This document shows, piece after piece, positions 1 through 5,026 of a stretch of 7,333 bases of DNA. Numbering within the stretch: position 1 is the first letter of the stretch; the number at the start of each line of letters is the position of its first letter. Under the pieces are notes generated by a model. The model was not told the DNA's origin, made no database searches, and was given only the letters and a program-made list of their open reading frames with translations. Both the position numbers and the translations under genes were made by a program. The stretch comes from an uncultured Flammeovirgaceae bacterium (GTDB taxonomy: Bacteria; Bacteroidota; Bacteroidia; Cytophagales; Cyclobacteriaceae), in the NCBI GenBank assembly GCA_946480685.1, contig CAMLLI010000195.1, forward strand, positions 1 to 7,333, read 5' to 3'.

Positions 1-2
1 TC

Positions 3-941
3 CGATCTGTGATTGCCACCATTCTGGGTGCGCGCCTCGGTCACGTAATTTTCTATCAGCCTGAAATAATATGGACAGATCCGCTCGGTATCTTTTTACC
101 TTTTGAGTTTAACCCGTTCCGCTTTACAGGTCTTCAGGGACTTGCCAGCCACGGTGGGGCTATTGGTATTCTCTTTGCGCTGTGGTTATATAGTCGCAAG
201 AAGAAACCCGGACAAAATTACCTGCAGGTATTAGACCGCATTGTTATACTCGTAGCACTGACCGGTGCTTTGATCCGACTTGGTAATTATTTCAATTCCG
301 AAATCATTGGTCTGCCCACCGATAAGCCGTGGGGCGTTGTGTTTACAGGTCGGTTAACCGAAACCATAAAAGACAAGCGACACGATGTTGATGACATTGT
401 AGAGGATGTAGTATACCACCGAAACGATTCGGTGCCTGCTGTTGGTGAAGGTCGCGTGCCGTTGTATGTATATATATTCTTCAAGCCTTCTGCCAATGAA
501 ACTCAAATTGATGAACTCGTAAATGGTCCGGTGCGACAAATGCTTTCGTCCCAACTATACGAGTTCTTTGACGAGACACCGAAGCTGCGACTGGACTATC
601 AGGTTGCTAATCCGGATAACAGAGGTTTTGTCGCCAAGATACCTACTACCGGTATAGCACGTCATCCGGCACAATTGTATGAATCCATATCATGCCTCAT
701 TTTATTCCTGGTGTTACTCGCCATCTGGGCGCGTTACAAACAGAATCTGGTGCAGGGCCGCATCTTTAGTATATTTCTGATCTGGTGCTTCGGTATGCGT
801 TTCCTGTTCGAGTATTTGAAAGAAAACCAGGAAGCTTTCGAAGCAAGCCTACCCCTTAACATGGGGCAAATACTCAGCATTCCGCTTGTATTGGTGGGTA
901 TTGTTATCCTGGTATTCTCGTTCAGAAAAAAGGCAGCATAA
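3..941 (+). CDS. lgt: Prolipoprotein diacylglyceryl transferase, 5'-truncated by window edge
   Basis: Lgt is an inner-membrane enzyme that moves the diacylglyceryl group from phosphatidylglycerol to the lipobox cysteine of prolipoproteins, the first step of lipoprotein maturation. The frame is open to the left edge, so the GTG at 9 is probably internal and the first transmembrane part is missing. Counting from that GTG, the family signatures are GARLGHVIFY (7-16), SHGG (47-50, with the His matching E. coli H103), IRLGNYFNSE (89-98, with the Arg matching R143), RHPAQLYE (218-225) and FGMRFLFEYLKE near the C-terminus, whose Arg matches R239. Between TDKPWGVVF (104-112) and RHPAQLYE lie about 105 residues, where short family members have about 10. 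This hydrophilic, mixed alpha/beta-looking insert would sit in the loop before the last helices. The Tyr at E. coli position 235 appears to be Cys here. The gene ends 65 nt before the Omp85-type gene on the same strand. The family call is very secure. Confidence 0.96.
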   Translation, partial: RSVIATILGARLGHVIFYQPEIIWTDPLGIFLPFEFNPFRFTGLQGLASHGGAIGILFALWLYSRKKKPGQNYLQVLDRIVILVALTGALIRLGNYFNSEIIGLPTDKPWGVVFTGRLTETIKDKRHDVDDIVEDVVYHRNDSVPAVGEGRVPLYVYIFFKPSANETQIDELVNGPVRQMLSSQLYEFFDETPKLRLDYQVANPDNRGFVAKIPTTGIARHPAQLYESISCLILFLVLLAIWARYKQNLVQGRIFSIFLIWCFGMRFLFEYLKENQEAFEASLPLNMGQILSIPLVLVGIVILVFSFRKKAA

Positions 942-961
942 AAATCCGGTTTTTACAGAAA

Positions 962-1003
962 GTAACGTTAAACTTGTCTAAGCACTACGAGTCTTAGCGT
1001 TAC
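962..1003 (+). promoter_or_regulatory. Imperfect hairpin directly before the omp85-type start codon
   Basis: Positions 962-971 (GTAACGTTAA) pair with 994-1003 (TTAGCGTTAC) in ten pairs, one of them G-U. An inner helix follows, 973-977 with 987-991, closed by a 9-nt loop. The structure ends 3 nt before the ATG at 1007. No T-run follows it, so it is not an ordinary terminator. It could hinder ribosome loading on the downstream mRNA or be a DNA-level operator. The pairing is visible; the function is inference. Confidence 0.4.
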
Positions 1004-1006
1004 AGA

Positions 1007-2464
1007 ATGCTGGTAATTTTATTCGCTTTCATAAGTTTTTTTTCAGTAGCAGAGCCTGTTCAGATCTCTGATATAGACCCTTTGCCTGATTCGGTAAAAA
1101 GACCGCCTTCCAAGCAGGCAGCTCCGATGGACAGCATCGGGAGATTTGTCAGGATCAATCGCATCTTTATTATTGGTAATCGCATCACGCGCGACCCAAT
1201 TATTTTGCGCGAGCTCACATTAAAATCAGGCGACTTTATTTATAGCACCGACCTGCAGCATATACTCGAGACGGATAAGAAAAAACTGATCAACACGCGT
1301 CTGTTCAACACGGTGGAAATCCGTACGCTCGAACTTGAAACCGATCTCGTTGATCTGTTGATTGATCTCAACGAACGATGGTATACATTTCCCTCCCCTA
1401 TATTTGAATTATCCGATCGTAACTTCAACGAGTGGTGGCAAAATTATAATCACGACTTCAGCCGTGTAAATTATGGTCTGCGTTTGTATCAATATAACAT
1501 GCGTGGCCGCAATGAAACACTTCGCTTCATCGCACAGTTTGGTTTCTCGCGAAGGTTCGGCATCACCTATCGATTTCCCTATATCGACAAGAAACAACGT
1601 CATGGTTTAGCAGTTGATTTTGATTTTATTGAAACAAAAAATCTTGCATACCGCACGGCCGATCACAAACTTGAATTTCTTGAATCAAAAGATATACTTC
1701 GCACCACGCGTATCGGTGGACTAACCTATACCTACCGGCCATCGTTTTATGAATCGCATTTGATATCACTGTTCTATCGCAGTACCAATGTTCGCGATAC
1801 CATTAAAATTCTGAATCCAAACTACATCGGTAAAGAAAAAGACACCCAACAATACGCATCGCTCACCTATCAGTTTAATTCAGACCACCGCGATTACATA
1901 GGCTATCCGTTGCGTGGGTATTACCTTACGGGATTTGTAACGAAAAACGGTCTCACCAACGCTGATGATCTGAACAAGTTCGAAGTAAGTGGAACGTTTG
2001 CAAGCTTCATTGACCTGAACAAAGGATTTTATCTTTCAAATTATACGGTCGGCTACTGGAGCACACCGGATGATCTTCCCTATATGAACTACGGGGCACT
2101 CGGGTATCAGAAACAGATTATCCGCGGCTATGAAGTATATGTTATTGAAGGACCGGAATATATACTTAACAAAACTACGTTTAAGAAAAAGATATTTTCA
2201 CGCGCGTATAACTGGCGAGCCATGCCTATTCCGCAATTCAGACATATACCACTTGCTATTTACCTGAAGACTTATGCTGATGTTGGCTACGTGAGTAACT
2301 ATCCACACTATGAAATCAATAGTCGTTTAACCAACAAACTATTATCGGGTGTAGGCATGGGTATCGATATCGTTGGTTCATACGATATGGTGTTTCGCTT
2401 TGAATACACCTACAATGCAGAAGGCAATCGCGGATTTTTTTTCAATCTGAAAAAAGAGTTCTGA
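1007..2464 (+). CDS. Omp85/BamA-superfamily outer-membrane protein with one POTRA domain
   Basis: This 485-residue protein is predicted to be an outer-membrane beta-barrel of the Omp85 (BamA/TamA) superfamily. Residues 1-15 form a short hydrophobic signal peptide, with likely cleavage after SVA; it lacks the usual N-terminal Lys/Arg. A Pro/Ser-rich linker (about 16-46) leads to one POTRA-like domain (about 48-126) with a VRINRIFIIGNRIT first strand, a helix around LQHILETDKKKLINT, and a closing VDLLIDLNERW strand. Residues 127-485 are rich in alternating aromatic strands, long enough for a 16-strand barrel. IRGY at 372-375 matches the conserved (V/I)RG(F/Y) motif of barrel loop 6, and the protein ends in Phe as barrel proteins usually do. 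With only one POTRA it is not the essential BamA, which carries several; a specialised insertion or translocation role is possible but unproven. A TAG at 995-997 lies in frame upstream, so ATG 1007 is the first possible ATG. It may be co-transcribed with lgt. Confidence 0.85.
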   Translation: MLVILFAFISFFSVAEPVQISDIDPLPDSVKRPPSKQAAPMDSIGRFVRINRIFIIGNRITRDPIILRELTLKSGDFIYSTDLQHILETDKKKLINTRLFNTVEIRTLELETDLVDLLIDLNERWYTFPSPIFELSDRNFNEWWQNYNHDFSRVNYGLRLYQYNMRGRNETLRFIAQFGFSRRFGITYRFPYIDKKQRHGLAVDFDFIETKNLAYRTADHKLEFLESKDILRTTRIGGLTYTYRPSFYESHLISLFYRSTNVRDTIKILNPNYIGKEKDTQQYASLTYQFNSDHRDYIGYPLRGYYLTGFVTKNGLTNADDLNKFEVSGTFASFIDLNKGFYLSNYTVGYWSTPDDLPYMNYGALGYQKQIIRGYEVYVIEGPEYILNKTTFKKKIFSRAYNWRAMPIPQFRHIPLAIYLKTYADVGYVSNYPHYEINSRLTNKLLSGVGMGIDIVGSYDMVFRFEYTYNAEGNRGFFFNLKKEF

Positions 2465-2517
2465 TCTTTCATTCACGACTGCATCGTTTTAAGTTACGTT
2501 CAACTCATTACTATCCT

Positions 2518-2525
2518 TATCTTTG
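2518..2525 (+). promoter_or_regulatory. Bacteroidota-type -7 promoter element for the hydroxyacyl-CoA dehydrogenase gene
   Basis: TATCTTTG fits the Bacteroidota sigma-A -7 consensus TAnnTTTG exactly. It sits 23 nt before the ATG at 2549, which would give a leader of about 16-18 nt containing an A-run (2535-2540), typical of translation starts in this phylum. No clear TTTG/TTG -33 element is visible at the usual spacing, so the call rests on the -7 match and its position in an 84-nt gap. Confidence 0.45.
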
Positions 2526-2548
2526 TTCGCTCAAAAAATCTAAACGAC

Positions 2549-3448
2549 ATGAAGAACATTGCTGTGATTGGTTCAGGCACCATGGGAAATGGTATCGCGC
2601 ATAGCTTCGCGCAACATGGCTATACCGTTACGTTGATAGACATAGCGGAAGAAGCGTTGAAGAAAGCACTCGCCACCATTGATAAAAATCTCAGCAGACA
2701 AGTAGAGAAAGGTTCTATAACAGAAGACGTAAAGAAACAAACGCTGGCAAACATCACAACACAAACGGATTTGAAAAGTGGTGTAAGCAATGTTGACCTG
2801 GTGGTTGAAGCTGCCACGGAGAACACGGAACTGAAACTTAAAATTTTTCAGGAACTCGATGCAGCAACAGCACCTCATACGATTCTTGCCACGAACACCT
2901 CCTCGATATCCATCACCAAAATTGCTTCGGTAACAAAACGTGCTGATAAAGTTATCGGTATGCACTTTATGAATCCGGTGCCGATCATGAAACTGGTAGA
3001 AGTAATACGCGGGTATAACACAAGTGATGATGTAACACAAATCATCATGAAACTATCGCGCAGTCTTGAAAAGATACCGGTAGAAGTAAATGATTATCCT
3101 GGCTTTATCGCGAATCGTATTTTAATGCCGATGATCAATGAAGCTATATATTCTTTGTACGAAGGTGTAGCGGGCGTTGAAGAGATTGATTCGGTAATGA
3201 AGCTTGGCATGGCACACCCGATGGGACCGCTGCAGCTTGCAGACTTCATTGGACTGGATGTTTGTCTTTCTATTCTGAATGTACTCTACGAAGGCTTCGG
3301 CAATCCCAAATATGCTCCATGTCCTTTACTGGTAAACATGGTTCAGGCAGGGCATAAGGGAGCAAAATCCGGAAGCGGTTTCTATACATATGTGCAAGGA
3401 AGCAAGGATTTGAAGGTTTCGAAGCGTTTTGAGAAGCAGGAAGCCTGA
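2549..3448 (+). CDS. 3-hydroxyacyl-CoA dehydrogenase (3-hydroxybutyryl-CoA dehydrogenase type)
   Basis: The enzyme interconverts (S)-3-hydroxyacyl-CoA and 3-oxoacyl-CoA with NAD(P), in fatty-acid oxidation or in C4 acyl-CoA metabolism. At 299 residues it has the normal single-function length of the family. The N-terminal Rossmann fold begins with VIGSGTMGNGIA (6-17) and has the acidic nucleotide-binding Asp31 at the end of strand 2. Catalytic residues are present at the family spacing: Ser118 in TNTSS, His139 in MHFMNP, Glu151 in MKLVEVI, and Asn189 in GFIANR. These spacings (21, 12 and 38) equal those of human S137, H158, E170 and N208. The C-terminal domain shows GMAHPMGPLQLADFIGLD and ends in GSGFYTY plus a basic tail of about 18 residues. 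The gene has its own likely promoter and terminator, with no acyl-CoA genes beside it, so it looks monocistronic and its exact pathway cannot be read from context. The symbols hbd or paaH would be guesses. Confidence 0.95.
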   Translation: MKNIAVIGSGTMGNGIAHSFAQHGYTVTLIDIAEEALKKALATIDKNLSRQVEKGSITEDVKKQTLANITTQTDLKSGVSNVDLVVEAATENTELKLKIFQELDAATAPHTILATNTSSISITKIASVTKRADKVIGMHFMNPVPIMKLVEVIRGYNTSDDVTQIIMKLSRSLEKIPVEVNDYPGFIANRILMPMINEAIYSLYEGVAGVEEIDSVMKLGMAHPMGPLQLADFIGLDVCLSILNVLYEGFGNPKYAPCPLLVNMVQAGHKGAKSGSGFYTYVQGSKDLKVSKRFEKQEA

Positions 3449-3457
3449 AAAAAGTGA

Positions 3458-3490
3458 AAGGCCAGTTACTCGATTCGGGTAGCTGGCCTT
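3458..3490 (+). terminator. Stem-loop terminator after the hydroxyacyl-CoA dehydrogenase gene
   Basis: AAGGCCAG (3458-3465) pairs perfectly with CTGGCCTT (3483-3490). The stem continues inwards through 3466-3471 with 3477-3482, including two G-U pairs, giving about 14 pairs around a 5-nt loop. It starts 9 nt after the TGA stop. The T-run is weak (TTATTAA follows), but an A-rich stretch precedes the stem, so it could also act on transcripts of the opposite strand. Confidence 0.75.
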
Positions 3491-3700
3491 ATTAACACTT
3501 CTCTCCTGCCCTTCGAACTAGTGGCAAAGCCACCGGCCTCTGCGCAGGACACTGTGAAACGCTATGGCAAAAAGCTAATCACTGTGTGGAGAGGACTTTA
3601 AAGTACGGGCATAACCTCGAATTTTCCTAAGGAATTTCTGAAACTTTCCCGGCCTTAAAAGTTGACTTTTTCAGAGAGCCCGAAAAGCCACTTTTTGAGG
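3491..3700. other. Intergenic stretch with inverted repeats, no convincing gene
   Basis: No ATG-started reading frame of useful length is present. Small inverted repeats are visible: GTGGCAAAGCCAC (3521-3533), TTCCTAAGGAA (3624-3634), and two similar palindromic units, AAAAGTTGACTTTTT (3657-3671) and AAAAGCCACTTTTT (3683-3696), set 26 bp apart. A start-less open frame of 44 codons (3496-3627) ends at TAA 3628-3630 and matches no family I know. The stretch could hold an unrecognised small RNA or be regulatory or origin DNA. I cannot assign a function. Confidence 0.5.
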
Positions 3701-3713
3701 CTTTCAGTTTTTT
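3684..3713 (+). terminator. Terminator-like hairpin with T-run upstream of the AT-rich region
   Basis: AAAGCC (3684-3689) pairs with GGCTTT (3699-3704), and CAG plus six T (3708-3713) follow. The loop is 9 nt with a T-rich centre. The shape is that of a modest intrinsic terminator reading rightwards, although the hydroxyacyl-CoA dehydrogenase gene already has a terminator 200 nt earlier. It may be a second stop, mark the end of an unannotated small transcript between the two, or be chance in AT-rich DNA. Confidence 0.35.
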
Positions 3714-3753
3714 AGAATTTACAATAAAATATTGAATTACAGGTAGTTAATTA

Positions 3754-3762
3754 TTATACACA
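3754..3762 (+). promoter_or_regulatory. DnaA box TTATACACA
   Basis: An exact match to the DnaA-box consensus TTATNCACA. It lies 22 bp (about two helical turns, start to start) upstream of a second perfect box in the same orientation, with a 7-of-9 copy, CGATCCACA, between them at 3764-3772. Confidence 0.55.
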
Positions 3763-3775
3763 ATCGATCCACATT

Positions 3776-3784
3776 TTATCCACA
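3776..3784 (+). promoter_or_regulatory. DnaA box TTATCCACA
   Basis: An exact match to the high-affinity DnaA box of E. coli oriC type (TTATCCACA). It is the right-hand member of the group and ends 24 nt before the likely pcm start codon. Confidence 0.6.
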
Positions 3785-3808
3785 ACGTCATTTTTGGACG
3801 CGAAATTC

Positions 3809-4459
3809 ATGATTGAAGACAGTTACAGACATCGCGGTTTGCGCAATAAACTGGTTAAGAAACTAGCCCTGAAAGGAATCAAAAGCGAGGCAGTTTTGAA
3901 GGCTATTGGTACGGTACCCCGTCACGTTTTTTTTGAAAATGCGCTGCTCGAACATGCTTATGAAGACAAAGCTTTCCCGATAGGCGAAGGGCAGACAATA
4001 TCACAACCGTATACCGTGGCGTTTCAATCCGAGAAGCTTGAGATTAAGCCCGGTGATAAAGTTCTGGAGATCGGCACAGGCTCCGGATACCAGGCATGTG
4101 TGTTGCTTGAGCTGGGCGCCAAAGTGTATACCATTGAATACAAGCAGAAGCTCTATGAAACTGCAAAAGAGTTTTTACCACGGATGGGCTACAAGCCGAA
4201 TTTCTTTTTTGGTGATGGATCGAAAGGACTTCCTGCCAAAGCACCTTTCGATAAAATTATAGTGACGGCCGGAGCACCCGTTGTTCCAACAGCGCTTACC
4301 GATCAATTAAAAGAAGGCGGTATACTGGTTATACCGGTGGGTGACAAAGAGAAACAGGTAATGCTGCGCATCCGTAAACAAGGCGGCAAGCTATTAAAAG
4401 AGGAGTTCGATTACTTTGCATTTGTGCCACTCTTGGGCGAACAAGGCTGGAAGGGATAA
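3809..4459 (+). CDS. pcm: Protein-L-isoaspartate O-methyltransferase
   Basis: Pcm is a cytosolic S-adenosylmethionine-dependent enzyme that methylates isoaspartyl residues in aged proteins so they can revert to aspartate. From ATG 3809 the product is 216 residues, the usual size. It shows the family block PRHVFFENALLEHAYEDKAF (38-57) followed by GEGQTISQPY (59-68), with the substrate-site Ser at 65. SAM motif I is VLEIGTGSGYQA (85-96), followed by the ribose-binding acidic Glu110, GDGSKG (135-140), FDKIIVTAGAP (147-157), and the C-terminal FVPLLGEQGW (205-214). A TTG at 3794 would add five residues, but the ATG gives the better family N-terminus. CATTTTTG (3789-3796) is one base off the Bacteroidota -7 consensus but would leave almost no leader. 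Two DnaA boxes lie just upstream, so DnaA-linked control is conceivable. The gtrA gene follows after 96 nt on the same strand. Confidence 0.95.
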   Translation: MIEDSYRHRGLRNKLVKKLALKGIKSEAVLKAIGTVPRHVFFENALLEHAYEDKAFPIGEGQTISQPYTVAFQSEKLEIKPGDKVLEIGTGSGYQACVLLELGAKVYTIEYKQKLYETAKEFLPRMGYKPNFFFGDGSKGLPAKAPFDKIIVTAGAPVVPTALTDQLKEGGILVIPVGDKEKQVMLRIRKQGGKLLKEEFDYFAFVPLLGEQGWKG

Positions 4460-4555
4460 ACCGCATGGTATGATGCGACTTTCAATCGTTTGATAGATCA
4501 CAAAAAAATGGTTCAACAGGAGTTAACATAAAAATTCGTTTCTTTGCCATTCCGT

Positions 4556-5026
4556 ATGACAAACAACATCGTTGAAAATATCCTGAAACTGCTCAAAGGT
4601 GAATTTATCAAGTTCGTTTTTGTAGGTGGTATATCTGCTGTTATCGAGTTTTCGCTGCTCATTCTCTTTGTAGAGAAAATGGGTGTCGACTATCTCATCG
4701 GAAATATAGGGGCGTTCGCGTTAACCAACATCGTTACCTATATCCTCAGCAAACGGTATGTATTCAATGCATCGACAAGTGTTAACAAAGCACAGGAAGC
4801 AGGCCTCTTCTTCCTATGCCTCCTCGGCGGTCTCGTGGTAAACCAGATCGTGTTGTGGGCCCTGGTTGAATTCACTTCCGTGGATTACCGCATCGCGAAA
4901 GTTATAGCCATCGCCATCACGGTAATCTGGAATTTCTTTACACGCAAGCATCTCGTATTCCGTAACCGCGCAGTGGCTACGGTTGAGCAGCCTGCTCCTA
5001 CAGAGTATTCAGAAGAAAATCTTTAA
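4556..5026 (+). CDS. GtrA-family membrane protein
   Basis: This 156-residue protein is a small polytopic membrane protein of the GtrA family (PF04138), whose members are thought to help move lipid-linked sugars, such as bactoprenol-glucose, across the inner membrane. Four hydrophobic segments lie at about 18-40, 46-66, 83-105 and 112-130. The family's repeated half-motif appears twice, as YILSKRYVF (62-70) and NFFTRKHLVF (126-135), each closing a helix pair. FIKFVFVGGISAVIEF (17-32) is the typical first helix. The C-terminal 20 residues are a polar tail. ATG 4556 is preferred over a TTG at 4544. The sequence before it (TTTCTTTG, 4539-4546) is one base off a -7 promoter element. No glycosyltransferase, the usual partner, lies beside it, so its substrate is unknown. 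Its last 29 bp overlap the 3' end of thrC on the other strand. Confidence 0.88.
   Translation: MTNNIVENILKLLKGEFIKFVFVGGISAVIEFSLLILFVEKMGVDYLIGNIGAFALTNIVTYILSKRYVFNASTSVNKAQEAGLFFLCLLGGLVVNQIVLWALVEFTSVDYRIAKVIAIAITVIWNFFTRKHLVFRNRAVATVEQPAPTEYSEENL

Larger units (their letters stand above)
3701..3784. other. AT-rich segment with DnaA boxes: candidate origin-like or DnaA-regulated element
   Basis: Positions 3701-3764 contain only 12 G or C in 64 bases (about 81% AT). They adjoin two perfect DnaA boxes and one degenerate copy, all pointing the same way. A duplex-unwinding segment beside tandem DnaA boxes is the standard bacterial oriC layout. No dnaA, gidA/mnmG, parA/B or rpmH gene is in the window, and only a few boxes are present. 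Alternatives are a titration site or DnaA control of pcm, whose ATG is 24 nt beyond the last box. The sequence signals are visible; their role is inference. Confidence 0.4.

Noticed and set aside
940..954. AAAAATCCGGTTTTT inverted repeat overlapping the lgt stop codon as a terminator
   Set aside because: The stem would be five A-T pairs only, too weak to call, and the next gene is 52 nt further on in the same direction.
2299..2307. CTATCCACA, an 8/9 DnaA-box match
   Set aside because: Inside the Omp85-type coding sequence, isolated, and one base off consensus; single near-matches are expected by chance.
2573..3040. A 155-codon frame on the - strand opposite the hydroxyacyl-CoA dehydrogenase
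   Set aside because: Cys/Phe/Arg-rich composition with no recognisable motif; it mirrors the strongly conserved dehydrogenase on the other strand.
3496..3630. Open frame of 44 codons on the + strand after the terminator, with a readable Cys/His-containing translation
   Set aside because: It has no ATG and only a late GTG, no ribosome-binding context, and resembles no family I know; a frame of this length is expected by chance.
3794..3808. TTG at 3794 as an upstream pcm start, adding five residues
   Set aside because: ATG 3809 gives the usual Pcm N-terminus and length; TTG starts are rare, and this one overlaps a possible -7 element.
4462..4477. CGCAT/ATGCG inverted repeat after pcm
   Set aside because: Only five pairs and no T-run; not enough to call a terminator. 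The rest of the 96-nt pcm-gtrA gap shows nothing clear.
4544..4555. TTG at 4544 as an upstream gtrA start
   Set aside because: ATG 4556 is 12 nt downstream and gives a normal GtrA N-terminus; the TTG lies in a promoter-like TTTCTTTG.
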